Source: Acetobacterium woodii
Lineage (GTDB): Bacteria > Bacillota > Clostridia > Eubacteriales > Eubacteriaceae
DNA: 64,000 nucleotides
Reading direction: 5' to 3'
Assembly (NCBI GenBank): GCA_016213825.1
Contig: JACQZP010000024.1
Span: 1-64,000, forward strand
This document shows, piece by piece, positions 12,907-21,497 of the stretch. The number at the start of each line of letters is the position of its first letter. The first letter of the stretch is position 1. Made by a program: the position numbers and the translations under genes. The notes beneath the pieces are model-generated. The model had not been told where the DNA came from. It saw nothing but the letters and a program-made list of their open reading frames with translations, and made no database searches.

Positions 12907-12956
12907 ACTATTCTCCTGAGGAATGAAATAATTTAAATTGGATAACAGTCATAAAA

Positions 12957-12980
12957 AAATCGGATAGAAACTATCCGATT
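12957..12980 (-). terminator. Leaky terminator between binding-protein and permease genes
   Basis: A perfect 10-bp stem, AATCGGATAG and CTATCCGATT with a 3-base loop, is followed on the minus strand by TTTTT. Inside a three-gene transporter operon this arrangement usually lets the substrate-binding protein be made in excess over the membrane subunits. Confidence 0.75.
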
Positions 12981-13005
12981 TCTAAGAGCTGGTTGTTTTT
13001 TTTAG

Positions 13006-13806
13006 TTATGGTTTGTAAATGATGTCTTCGCCAAACCATTTGGTTGAAATGGTAGCCGCTGTTCCATCAGCAATCATCGCATCCAGGGCATCCTGAATCT
13101 TTGTTTGCAGTTCAGTGTTTCCTTTTTTGATCCCAACGCCATATAATTCTGGTGATAAGCTTTCGCTCAGCACAACATAATCGGCTTTTTCCGAAGTAAT
13201 ATAGTAACGGGCAACAATCGAGTCAACAATAACAGCATCGATTCGGCCAATGCCCAGATCACTCAGGGCCGAAACATTTTCCGGATATTCATTTAATGAT
13301 GCCGTTTGCTGGCTGATTGGATCAGCGGTAAAGGCATCATAAGCTGACGATCCTTTTTGAACGCCAATATTTTTTCCGGCCAGATCAGCTTTTGTTTTAA
13401 TCGGGGAGTCTTTTTTGACAACAATTACTTGATCATTTTGCAGGTAAGGTTTTGTAAAATCCATGGCTGTTTTTCGTTCATCAGTAATGGTTAAACCATT
13501 CCAGATAACATCGATGTTGCCGGAATCCAGTTCCAGTTCCTTGGTATCCCAGTTAATCGGTTGAAGCACAACTTCCATGCCCATCCGTTTACCAACTTCT
13601 TTAGCCAGATCCACGTCAAAGCCAACGATTTCGTTTTTATCATCTCTGAAACCCATTGGTGGGAAGGAGTCATCCAAACCAACAACAAAGGTCTTATCAT
13701 CATTGTTGGCGTTGGTTTCTTTTTTTGCAGTGCTACTACACCCTGCAAACAAACCGGCGACCAGAACAACAACAAGCATTAAACCAAATATACTTCTTTT
13801 TTTCAT
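13006..13806 (-). CDS. Amino-acid ABC transporter substrate-binding lipoprotein
   Basis: A 266-residue solute-binding protein of family 3 (SBP_bac_3). The start at 13806 (MKKRS) is chosen because it begins a proper signal peptide ending in the lipobox LFAGC; the longer frame adds 18 residues ahead of the charged n-region. Family signatures are GFDVDLAKEVGKRMG, LDSGNIDVIWNGLTITDERK and the DFTKPYL strand. It is the first gene of the transporter operon. The protein should be lipid-anchored on the outer face of the membrane. Ligand unknown. Confidence 0.9.
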   Translation of the reverse strand: MKKRSIFGLMLVVVLVAGLFAGCSSTAKKETNANNDDKTFVVGLDDSFPPMGFRDDKNEIVGFDVDLAKEVGKRMGMEVVLQPINWDTKELELDSGNIDVIWNGLTITDERKTAMDFTKPYLQNDQVIVVKKDSPIKTKADLAGKNIGVQKGSSAYDAFTADPISQQTASLNEYPENVSALSDLGIGRIDAVIVDSIVARYYITSEKADYVVLSESLSPELYGVGIKKGNTELQTKIQDALDAMIADGTAATISTKWFGEDIIYKP

Positions 13807-13978
13807 TCCTTTTTGTCCTCTTTTCCTAATATAATCTGAGGCTATTATACACTTTATCACTGTGCTTTGCTAGTCCTTTACATCAAAATTTTTGTGATAT
13901 AAATTCCCACGTATTTTTAATCGTTTATAACTTTACAGCCTATAAAGCGAAATTTATTTGAGAAAAATTGACGCTCTG

Positions 13979-16492
13979 CTATTTTTTTCGTCGTAACCAT
14001 TTAAGTAGTTTTACCCCTTCATACCAGAAGACTGATAAAAAGGCGATCCCAACAGCTAATAGGAATTGTTCCGCCGTTAATGGATACAGCTTTAAGAAGT
14101 TACATAAGGGCGTATATAAAATGATCAAAATTCCCACAATGGTACCAATATTAATGGCCCACATGACCTTGTCTTTAATCAGACGTTTTAGTGATTGGAT
14201 GGCGAAGTCTGTGTCGGAACTATTCACTTGAACGAGTACTAAGTTTGAAATCATAACTACCACCAACCCCATGGTTCTTGCCAGTGCTGCATTGCCTTGT
14301 CCCAGGAAGTAAAAATAGGTACCAAAAGATGCGCCAAAGATGATTAATCCCTGCATCACGCTTTTTGTCAGCATCTTGGCTGTCACAATGTTCTCATTGG
14401 GATTTCGGGGCTTTCGCTCCATAATATCATGCTCGGCCGGCTGCCGTTCCAAAACAATTGAACAGGTCGGATCGATAATCAGTTCCAACAAGACGACATG
14501 CAGAGGCAGTAAAAACAAGCTGGCTGGAGCAATTCCCAGTAGCGGCGCTAATAATGATGACGCTGCAATCGGGATATGAATGGTAAACACATAACCCACG
14601 GCTTTGCGGATATTATCATAAATCCGACGGCCGTCCTTGATGGTATCGATAATGGTTGAAAAATTATCATCCATCAGGATCAGATCCGCTGCTTCTCGGG
14701 ATACTTCTGATCCACGTTTACCCATAGCGATGCCGATATCGGCAGATTTTAGGGCTGGTGCATCATTGACCCCATCACCAGTCATGGCGACCACTTCACC
14801 ATTATCTTTGAAGGCTTTGACAATCCGCATTTTATGCTCCGGAACAACCCGGGAGAAAATACTGACATCTTTGACTTTTTCGCGGAGCAGCTCATCCGAC
14901 ATATTGTTTAATTCATCGCCGGTAATAATATGGTCACTGTTGGGCATCCCGATTTGCATGGCGATGCTGCTGGCGGTGATGCCGTTGTCACCGGTGATCA
15001 TTACCACCCGGACCCCGGCTTTGGTACAGTTTTTAATATCTTCTTTAACCGATTCTCGGGGCGGATCAGCCAAGCCAACCAGCCCCAGAAAGGTTAACCG
15101 GGCCTGGGTGATGGTTTTAGGGATCTCAGTTTCCGTCTTCGGTCTCATTTCACCGACAGCAATGACCCGCAGTCCCTGCTTTGACATCGCCATAATTTTT
15201 GTGTCAATCGCTGCTTTTTCATCGCTAGTCAGATTGCAAATGGTTAACAATCGTTCTGGCGATCCTTTGGCGGCAATAATAATTTCGCCATCATGATGCC
15301 AGACATGCCCCATCATTTTCAATTCATTGGTAAAGGCATATTCGGTGATCAATTGACCACCAAAAAGATGGGACTTTTTGATCCCTTGCTCTTCACAATA
15401 CCGCAACATTGCCTTTTCCATCGGGTCATAGGCCTCAGTTTCACAACCAAGACCCATCATTTCACAGAGATTTTCGGTATCCCCCTGCCAGGCCCAGGTT
15501 TCCCGCACGGTCATTTGATTCATGGTGATAGTGCCGGTTTTATCAACACAGAGGACCGAAACGGCTCCCAGGGTTTCTACGGCTGGCAGTTTTCGTACCA
15601 GGGAGTTTTTCTTGGCTAATCGCCAGGCTCCCATGGATAAAAAGACCGTCAAGATGACCGGGAATTCTTCCGGGATCATCGCCATTGCCAGAGTAATTCC
15701 CGACAGGATGCTTTCAATAATCCGTTCATTTAGTGGATGATCGGGAATGTTAAAATAAGTAATGGTGCTGACTAAAGCAAACAACACCGCCGCAATACCA
15801 GCGCAGAGCTTCACCAGGCCACCGGTCTGTTTTTGTAACGGCGTCGGTGATTCAACTACCGCGGCCACGTTGGTTCCAATTTTTCCGTATTCGGTTAAGG
15901 CACCGATTTTATCAACCAGGATCGTGGCATTGCCCTGGGTAACCAGAGTGCCGGCATAACAATAATCCCGGCGCCAGTAATCGTCGGATGCTTCAGCATT
16001 TTCAACAGTAACCTTCCAAACGCCTTCGGCTTCACCAGTGAGGGACGATTCATCGACACAAAGGTCATTGGCTTTAATGATTTCGCCATCTGCCGGTATT
16101 TTAACCCCTTCGGCAATCAGCATTAAATCACCTGGAACTAAATCCATACTGGCAATCGTAATTTCCTGACCATCCCGAATAACGGTCACATGGGGTGCCG
16201 ATAATTCTTTTAATGCATTGAGCGTCTGATCGGTTTTCCATTCCTGGATCACATCAATGCTGATGATCCCGATGACAAAAACCAGCATCACGGCGCCATC
16301 TCGTGGTTCCCCTAAAACAAAGTAAATCACCGCTGCCACAATCAGCAGCAAAAACATCGGCTCGCAAATAATATGGAATGTTTTGACAAAAAAATTCTCT
16401 TTTTTCTCAGCTGTCAGTTCATTTTTCCCATATTCTTCTTGCCGCTTTCGGGCTTCGGTTGTGGTTAATCCCGCGGTTTTGTTTTCAGTCAT
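13979..16492 (-). CDS. P2-type cation-transporting ATPase under NiCo riboswitch control
   Basis: An 837-residue P-type ATPase with the phosphorylated aspartate at residue 317 (DKTGTIT), the TGE loop (LTGEAEG, about 151-157) and hinge TGDGVNDAPALKSADIGIAMG. Helix M4 carries PEEFP (274-278) where SERCA-type calcium pumps have PEGLP, and M6 reads ELIIDPT and lacks the SERCA N-x-x-T-D pattern. Typical annotation would be calcium ATPase. The upstream NiCo-class riboswitch instead suggests export of a transition metal such as cobalt, nickel or ferrous iron. An AGGTGATC Shine-Dalgarno precedes the ATG. The family call is certain; ion specificity is inference. Confidence 0.9.
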   Translation of the reverse strand: MTENKTAGLTTTEARKRQEEYGKNELTAEKKENFFVKTFHIICEPMFLLLIVAAVIYFVLGEPRDGAVMLVFVIGIISIDVIQEWKTDQTLNALKELSAPHVTVIRDGQEITIASMDLVPGDLMLIAEGVKIPADGEIIKANDLCVDESSLTGEAEGVWKVTVENAEASDDYWRRDYCYAGTLVTQGNATILVDKIGALTEYGKIGTNVAAVVESPTPLQKQTGGLVKLCAGIAAVLFALVSTITYFNIPDHPLNERIIESILSGITLAMAMIPEEFPVILTVFLSMGAWRLAKKNSLVRKLPAVETLGAVSVLCVDKTGTITMNQMTVRETWAWQGDTENLCEMMGLGCETEAYDPMEKAMLRYCEEQGIKKSHLFGGQLITEYAFTNELKMMGHVWHHDGEIIIAAKGSPERLLTICNLTSDEKAAIDTKIMAMSKQGLRVIAVGEMRPKTETEIPKTITQARLTFLGLVGLADPPRESVKEDIKNCTKAGVRVVMITGDNGITASSIAMQIGMPNSDHIITGDELNNMSDELLREKVKDVSIFSRVVPEHKMRIVKAFKDNGEVVAMTGDGVNDAPALKSADIGIAMGKRGSEVSREAADLILMDDNFSTIIDTIKDGRRIYDNIRKAVGYVFTIHIPIAASSLLAPLLGIAPASLFLLPLHVVLLELIIDPTCSIVLERQPAEHDIMERKPRNPNENIVTAKMLTKSVMQGLIIFGASFGTYFYFLGQGNAALARTMGLVVVMISNLVLVQVNSSDTDFAIQSLKRLIKDKVMWAINIGTIVGILIILYTPLCNFLKLYPLTAEQFLLAVGIAFLSVFWYEGVKLLKWLRRKK

Positions 16493-16653
16493 ATGATCAC
16501 CTCCATTTTTTGCTGATGTTTTTTTGACTTTTATTTCACTTTATCGATTCATAAATCAACTAATTCTAAACAGTTTTAGTTTATGTTCCCAATATCTGCT
16601 GGCGTAATCGCGATCCTCGAAAAAAGGCCTTAATCCATAACTTCCGTTAATAA
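16493..16653 (-). other. Leader between the riboswitch terminator and the ATPase start
   Basis: About 160 A/T-rich bases after the terminator. It holds the Shine-Dalgarno of the ATPase gene and nothing else recognisable. Confidence 0.5.
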
Positions 16654-16699
16654 TAAAAAAGCACACCTACGGAACATTTTACTGTCCCGCAGATGTGCG
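16654..16699 (-). terminator. Riboswitch-controlled terminator upstream of the cation ATPase
   Basis: On the minus strand a long stem (GCACATCTGCGGGAC with GTTCCGTAGGTGTGC) is followed by TTTTTT. Its 5' half is also the 3' half of the last aptamer helix, so aptamer and terminator are mutually exclusive. Metal binding should prevent termination and switch the ATPase gene on. Confidence 0.85.
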
Positions 16700-16785
16700 C
16701 ATAATCATCTGCTGCCACTGGTGTGGCCCGGCCCTATGAACCTTCTGAAGGTTCATCGCCTGCTCAGTTTGTACTGTAATCACTG
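16681..16785 (-). ncRNA. NiCo (czcD) riboswitch aptamer
   Basis: Read on the minus strand, the RNA shows the NiCo architecture. ACTGAGCAGGC opens, then come a GATGAACC/GGTTCAT hairpin, the GGGCCGGGC junction sequence, a GCCAC/GTGGC hairpin, GCAGCAGATGATTA with its partner CACATCTGC, and the closing GGGACAGT. The conserved CCGGGC, GCAGCAGATGATTA and GGGACAG segments match my memory of this class. It was described as sensing cobalt and nickel, with later work proposing ferrous iron. It sits between glpK and the P-type ATPase, in the leader of the latter. Confidence 0.87.
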
Positions 16786-16807
16786 CAGTGCAAAGAGATT
16801 TTCTTAT

Positions 16808-16836
16808 ATTTTAGTCTTTTTCAAGGCGATTGTCAA
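16808..16836 (-). promoter_or_regulatory. Promoter of the riboswitch/ATPase transcript
   Basis: TTGACA (16831-16836) and TAAAAT (16808-16813) on the minus strand, spaced 17 bp. It begins only a few bases past the glpK stop codon and points to the riboswitch, showing that the ATPase has its own transcript and is not part of the glycerol operon. Confidence 0.8.
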
Positions 16837-16840
16837 GATT

Positions 16841-18328
16841 TTATTTCAACCAACCAGCTGAACGATTGACGGCTTTATCCCAGAAACCACACAATTCCTG
16901 TCGTTTTTCTTCACTGATTTGCGGTTCAAAACGCTTTTCAATTTTCCAGAATTCACCAATTTCTGCAAAGCTGTCCCAGTAACCGACAGCCAGACCGGCT
17001 GCATAAACCGCTCCCAAGGTGGTGGTTTCGGTAATCACCGGACGCTCGACCGGGATTCCTAAAATATCGGCCTGGAACTGCAGCATGAAATCACTTTTTG
17101 CGCCCCCGCCGTCAGCCCGCAGTTTGGTCAATTGAAAGCCTGATTTCTTTTCCATCACATTAAAAGCATCTTTCACCTGGAAAGCCATCGATTCCAGGGC
17201 CGCCCGGGCAATGTGATGTTTGGTGGTTCCCCGGGAAATGCCAATAATCGTGCCTCTGGCATAGGAATCAAAATAAGGAGCCCCCAAGCCTACAAAAGCT
17301 GGCACAAAATAGACCCCGAGACTGTCTTCCACTTGCAGCGCCAGTTCTTCGGCTTCTTTGGCATCGTTGATAATTCCCAGACCATCGCGCAGCCATTGGA
17401 TGACGGCGCCTGAAACATCGGCCATGCCTTCCAGTCCATAATCGGTTCGTCCTTTGGCACTCCATAAAACCGGTGAAAACAGACCATCTGAAGGTGGCAC
17501 ATATTTGTCGCCGGTATTCATTACCATAAATGAACCTGTACCGTAGGTGTTTTTAGCCATCCCTTTTTCCAGACACCCCTGTCCAAATGCGGCGGACTGC
17601 TGATCGCCTAAAATACCGGCAACCGGAATTTCGGCTCCAAAGAAAACCGCTGGATCAGTCATGCCATAAACCTCGCTGGAGGTTCTCAGTTCGGGCAGAA
17701 TTTCTTTAGGTATCTGTAATTCATTGAGGATCCATTCATCATAGGCCAGCGTTCTGGCGTTTTGCAGCAGGGTAACTGAGGCGTTGGAGTAATCGGTCAC
17801 ATGGGCGCGGCCGCCGGTGAGCTTCCAAACCAGCCAGGTATCAATGGTGCCATAAAGCAATTCGCCATTATCGACGCCGGCCTTCACCTTGGGGTCATTG
17901 TCCAGTAGCCAGCGAATTTTTGTGGCGGCATCATTTGGGACAATGATCATCCCGGTGCGATCGACAATAGCGGCCCCATCTTTGGCTTCCAGTGCTTCAC
18001 AAATATCCAGACTGCGGCGATCCTGCCAGACAATCGCCCGACACACTGGCTGGCTGGTTTTTTTATCCCAAAACACCGTGGTTTCCCGTTGATTGGTAAT
18101 GCCGATGGCTTCAATGGCTTCGGGTTTGACATTACCATTTTTTAGCGCCGCGGCCACCATTTTCAGGGTCACTTCCCAAATTTCGTTGGCATCGTGCTCC
18201 ACCCATCCGGATTGGGGAAAATATTGAGTAAATTCCGAATAAGCCTGGGAAATAATGTTTACAGCCTTATCAAAAATCATGACCTTGACGCCAGTGGTGC
18301 CTTCATCAATTCCTAAAATATACTTCAT
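16841..18328 (-). CDS. glpK: Glycerol kinase
   Basis: A 495-residue FGGY-family kinase that phosphorylates glycerol to sn-glycerol 3-phosphate in the cytoplasm. It has the N-terminal phosphate-binding loop (GIDEGTTGVKV), ITNQRETTVFWD, the YGTIDTWLVWKLTGG segment and the C-terminal LRADGGGAKSDFMLQFQADILG. An AAAGGAGAAGTGCG Shine-Dalgarno precedes the ATG. It is the last gene of a four-gene operon led by glpP, 12 bp after the amidohydrolase. The opening GIDEGTTG differs from the common LDQGTTSS, so another polyol substrate cannot be fully excluded, but context favours glycerol. Confidence 0.88.
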   Translation of the reverse strand: MKYILGIDEGTTGVKVMIFDKAVNIISQAYSEFTQYFPQSGWVEHDANEIWEVTLKMVAAALKNGNVKPEAIEAIGITNQRETTVFWDKKTSQPVCRAIVWQDRRSLDICEALEAKDGAAIVDRTGMIIVPNDAATKIRWLLDNDPKVKAGVDNGELLYGTIDTWLVWKLTGGRAHVTDYSNASVTLLQNARTLAYDEWILNELQIPKEILPELRTSSEVYGMTDPAVFFGAEIPVAGILGDQQSAAFGQGCLEKGMAKNTYGTGSFMVMNTGDKYVPPSDGLFSPVLWSAKGRTDYGLEGMADVSGAVIQWLRDGLGIINDAKEAEELALQVEDSLGVYFVPAFVGLGAPYFDSYARGTIIGISRGTTKHHIARAALESMAFQVKDAFNVMEKKSGFQLTKLRADGGGAKSDFMLQFQADILGIPVERPVITETTTLGAVYAAGLAVGYWDSFAEIGEFWKIEKRFEPQISEEKRQELCGFWDKAVNRSAGWLK

Positions 18329-18340
18329 CGCACTTCTCCT

Positions 18341-19879
18341 TTATTTTTTATAAACAATTTTGCCTTGGTAAATTGTCATTGCTATCCCAATATTTTTGAT
18401 GCTTTCCGGCGATACCACCAGCGGGTTTTGATCCAGAACGGTGATATCGCCTGCTTTACCCGGGATTAAGCTGCCGCGGATTTTTTCTTCTTTGGCAGTA
18501 AAAGCCCCATCAATGGTAAACAACCGCAGGGCCTCGTCGGGAGTGATGGCATTCTGCATGTAAGGCGGATTGACTGCCGCATGAATCCCCAGTAGTGGAT
18601 TGATGGGAGTCACATTGGAATCCGAGCCGCCATTGACAATAATCCCGGCATCGATAAAATCACGAATCGGATAGGCCCGGCGATTTCGCTCTGCTCCCAC
18701 CCGTTCTTCATAAACGCTATCCGGGCCGCCACGTAAATAGGTAAATGCCGGTTGGGTCGAAATTACCGCTCCCAGAGTAGCCGCCCGTTTGATATCCCGG
18801 TCATCCGCAAAACCAAAATGTTCAATCCGAAACCGATGGTCATTAACCGGATATTGCTTGAGGGCCTGCTCCAAACAGTTTAAAACCTGGGTGATGGCTC
18901 GCTGACCAATGGCATGAAAACCGGTTTGCAGTCCCGCCCGATGAGCATCTTCGATGTAATTGGTGATCCACGCATCGGAATAGTAAAGTTCTCCCTGTGA
19001 TTCAGGATCATCCGCATAGGGTTCTGTAAAGGCGGCGGTTCGGGAACCGATAGAACCATCTAGAAGAATATCAGTGCCGATGATCTTTAGTCCCTTGGCC
19101 ACCACCTCCGGCACCGCGGTACTGCACCAGTGTAGCACCACATGGACCGGCAAGGTTTCCATGATTTCTAAAAATACCGGGATATCTTCATCCGAAGACA
19201 GATCACCGCCTTCCATGGCATGAATGGTGGTGACCCCCATTGCCACCGCTATTTTGGCGGTATAACGAATGGCCGCTTCCCGCTGTTCCCAGGTCATTTT
19301 GTCAAAAAAATATTTTCGGGCGTGACTGTTGGCCCGACTATGCAGTCTTCCAGTTAAATTTCCTTCATGATCTCGGCCCAGACCTTCTTCACTTTCCAGA
19401 AATCCCATCCATTCCATGGCAATGGTATTGACCTGGGTATAATGCAGACCCCGATCTACCAGATAAACGGGTCGGTTTCTAAAATGATGATCCAATTCGC
19501 TGGCATTGGGGGGTCTTTTCTCCTGCAACCGGGATTCATCCAGTCCATAGCCAAAGATCCACTCTTTTTCATTGGCACTTTTTTCGGCAGCCAGCTTTTC
19601 CAATACCGCTGCGATGGATTGGCACCCGTACAAATTGATTCCGATGGCTGAAAGGCCGGTGCTCATCATATGAACGTGGCAATCATGAAGGCCGGGCAAA
19701 AAGGTTTTGCCTTTGAGATCAATAATCGCTGCTTTTTCCAACTCGCCCAGTTTTTTTATCTCCTGGCTGGTGCCGATTTTTTCAACGACACCATTTTTTA
19801 TATATATTCCCTGGCAAGCCGGATGATTTTCATCCATGGTGATGCCAATTCCGTTAATGAGGGCCAGTTTGTTTTCCAT
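18341..19879 (-). CDS. YtcJ-like amidohydrolase
   Basis: A 512-residue metal-dependent hydrolase of the amidohydrolase superfamily (YtcJ/AepA branch). The metal-binding HDCHVHMMSTG is at about residues 65-75, followed by IHAMEGGD, a GIGSR-like LLDGSIGSRTAAF segment, GFHAIGQRA, RIEHFGFA and the final metal ligand in NGGSDSNVTP. The start at 19879 is taken because an AAGGAGGCAGCA Shine-Dalgarno fits it; the longer frame encodes that site. Substrate unknown. It sits in the glycerol operon between an SGNH esterase and glpK, which suggests, but does not show, supply of a glycerol-containing substrate. Confidence 0.8.
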   Translation of the reverse strand: MENKLALINGIGITMDENHPACQGIYIKNGVVEKIGTSQEIKKLGELEKAAIIDLKGKTFLPGLHDCHVHMMSTGLSAIGINLYGCQSIAAVLEKLAAEKSANEKEWIFGYGLDESRLQEKRPPNASELDHHFRNRPVYLVDRGLHYTQVNTIAMEWMGFLESEEGLGRDHEGNLTGRLHSRANSHARKYFFDKMTWEQREAAIRYTAKIAVAMGVTTIHAMEGGDLSSDEDIPVFLEIMETLPVHVVLHWCSTAVPEVVAKGLKIIGTDILLDGSIGSRTAAFTEPYADDPESQGELYYSDAWITNYIEDAHRAGLQTGFHAIGQRAITQVLNCLEQALKQYPVNDHRFRIEHFGFADDRDIKRAATLGAVISTQPAFTYLRGGPDSVYEERVGAERNRRAYPIRDFIDAGIIVNGGSDSNVTPINPLLGIHAAVNPPYMQNAITPDEALRLFTIDGAFTAKEEKIRGSLIPGKAGDITVLDQNPLVVSPESIKNIGIAMTIYQGKIVYKK

Positions 19880-19953
19880 TGCTGCCTCCTTCCTCATTTT
19901 GATCTGGATACTTATCAATGTTACTGGCGGCTGACGCCGCTTGGGTTTTTCGC

Positions 19954-20601
19954 TTATCCTAATATCTTTTTAACTTCAGCAGCGACAGCTTTACCTAAAG
20001 CGGCATGGCTGTCCGCATCTAAATGGAGTCCGTCAATCGCACTAGCTTTGGTAACCAAACCCGCATCAAAGAACGGTACGCCCCGACTTTCGGCGACCCC
20101 TTGATAGAATTCTGCCATCTGGATCGATTTTTCCTGATTACCTTCAAACATAAATTTAAAGATGCCATTCTCAATATGACCAATTGGCGGTGGGGCAATA
20201 AACAACACCTTTGGTCCAGCTGGGCCAAAAGCACCAACCTGAGCCATCGTTTTATCCAAAATGAGGCTGGCACCGTTAGCAATATCCTGAGCCGTAACGG
20301 TATAGCGACATTTTAAATCATTGGTGCCAATCATGATAATAACTAGATCCAGAGGCGCATGGGTATCCAGTAAGGGAATGATGTGTTGTTTGCCACAACG
20401 GTATTCTTCAATGGGATCATCCCAAACCGTGGTGCGTCCGTTCAAACCTTCCGGGATAACCTTATAATCATTGCCTAATTCGGTCTGGAGAACACCGGCC
20501 CAACGGACCTCATCTGGCCATCGTTTGATCACGGATACTAAATCATTGGATGGGTCCCAGCCCCAAGTGTTTGAATCGCCAAAAATCATCACATTTTTCA
20601 T
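19954..20601 (-). CDS. SGNH/GDSL-family esterase
   Basis: A 215-residue hydrolase with block I MIFGDSNTWGWDP (catalytic Ser in GDSN), block III IGTNDLK and the C-terminal D-x-x-H (IDGLHLDADSH). These are the four SGNH marks of an arylesterase/lysophospholipase-like enzyme. No signal peptide, so cytoplasmic. The start at 20601 has GGAGGAAA eight bases upstream; the frame's earlier ATG contains that site. Second gene of the glpP operon; it could deacylate glycerol esters, an inference from context only. Confidence 0.85.
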   Translation of the reverse strand: MKNVMIFGDSNTWGWDPSNDLVSVIKRWPDEVRWAGVLQTELGNDYKVIPEGLNGRTTVWDDPIEEYRCGKQHIIPLLDTHAPLDLVIIMIGTNDLKCRYTVTAQDIANGASLILDKTMAQVGAFGPAGPKVLFIAPPPIGHIENGIFKFMFEGNQEKSIQMAEFYQGVAESRGVPFFDAGLVTKASAIDGLHLDADSHAALGKAVAAEVKKILG

Positions 20602-20649
20602 GAATTTTTCCTCCATTTATATAATTTTTTGTTACCAATAATAAATGAG

Positions 20650-21261
20650 TTAGTACTTTAGATCCCAGAGTTCTACTTGACTGGTGGCTACGGCGGCAAC
20701 CCCAATTTTTATAGCATTAGTGATCTGTTCGCTGGTTGTCATTAAGCCCCCAAGGATGATGGGTGCCCTGGTTTCACCTTTGATCTCCTGGATAATCTGC
20801 TTGGGAATGGTACCCGGCATCAGAATAACCACATCTGGTTGATGTTCTTTGATATTGATCAGGCCAGTTCGACAGGCATCCGAATCGATGACGAAAAATC
20901 CAAACGCCGAAATCATACCGACTTCTTTAATATATTTCACGCAGAGGGATTTCATGGTAATGACACAATCTACCCCACAATTAGCCATATATTGAATGCC
21001 CATTTTATCCCGGGCTATTCCTCTAATTGAATCCTGATGAACCATCACCTTTTTTCCCGAACGATGAATATGTCCTACCAATTGCGGCAGAGTGTTGACA
21101 TCTCCTAATTTAAGCATAATCCAGTCGACCTCAGTTTTTTCCATGGCATAAAGCAATTCTTTGCGTTGATGGACGGACGGAATAACGGCATTAAATTTTA
21201 ATGCTTCACAAGCATTCTGACTATCTGAGTTTTTCTTATTCAAGTTTTTTGTTTGCAACAT
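20650..21261 (-). CDS. glpP: Glycerol-3-phosphate responsive antiterminator
   Basis: A 203-residue GlpP-family protein (TIM-barrel-like). In Bacillus subtilis GlpP binds leader RNA in the presence of glycerol 3-phosphate and prevents termination in glp operons. Recognisable segments are PSVHQRKELLYAMEKTEVDW, MLKLGDVNTLPQL, KKVMVHQDSIRGIARDKMG and GVDCVITMKS, with the C-terminal PIILGGLMTTSEQ. Start at 21261 with GGAAGGAAAT upstream. It heads the operon with SGNH hydrolase, amidohydrolase and glpK and has a structured leader RNA of its own, suggesting autoregulation by antitermination. Confidence 0.88.
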   Translation of the reverse strand: MLQTKNLNKKNSDSQNACEALKFNAVIPSVHQRKELLYAMEKTEVDWIMLKLGDVNTLPQLVGHIHRSGKKVMVHQDSIRGIARDKMGIQYMANCGVDCVITMKSLCVKYIKEVGMISAFGFFVIDSDACRTGLINIKEHQPDVVILMPGTIPKQIIQEIKGETRAPIILGGLMTTSEQITNAIKIGVAAVATSQVELWDLKY

Positions 21262-21271
21262 ATTTCCTTCC

Positions 21272-21394
21272 TGAGACACGAACCGTGTCTTTTCAAACAT
21301 GAAAAAAGCCCGCATCATACAAAAGGGCAACTCCCGGAAATCCCGGTGTGACGCACCCACAGTATCATACGGACATCTCTAAAACTCTTGCCCT
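21272..21394 (-). ncRNA. Structured leader RNA of the glpP-glpK operon (class unassigned)
   Basis: On the minus strand, AGGGCAA (21388-21394) can pair with TTGCCCT (21324-21330), enclosing CCGG-GATTT-CCGG and GTG/CAC hairpins. Directly after comes GCCC…GCGGGC followed by TTTTTT (about 21302-21327), a short terminator-like alternative fold using the same TTGCCC strand. A third hairpin, AGACACG/CGTGTCT (21273-21289), ends near the ribosome-binding site. A GTATGAT motif is repeated. I do not recognise a known riboswitch; a GlpP target is the simplest idea. Confidence 0.55.
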
Positions 21395-21454
21395 GTTTTT
21401 ATTCTATTGTATTTATTCTTATATTCATTTTATTGTAATGGTTTACTTACTCTA

Positions 21455-21483
21455 ATTCTATTATTATTTTATCTCGCTGTCAA
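21455..21483 (-). promoter_or_regulatory. Promoter of the glpP-glpK operon
   Basis: TTGACA (21478-21483) and TAGAAT (21455-21460) on the minus strand with 17-bp spacing, about 185 bases upstream of glpP. It drives the structured leader and the glycerol operon. Confidence 0.75.
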
Positions 21484-21497
21484 GGTTTGTCTTAAAC

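Noticed and set aside
16681-16785. Reading the ATPase leader as a yybP-ykoY manganese switch, which often precedes such pumps.
   Set aside because: The conserved segments CCGGGC, GCAGCAGATGATTA and GGGACAG belong to the NiCo class instead.
21272-21394. Assigning the glpP leader to a known riboswitch class (ZTP, THF, guanidine, glycine, cyclic di-GMP were considered).
   Set aside because: None of their core motifs could be matched.
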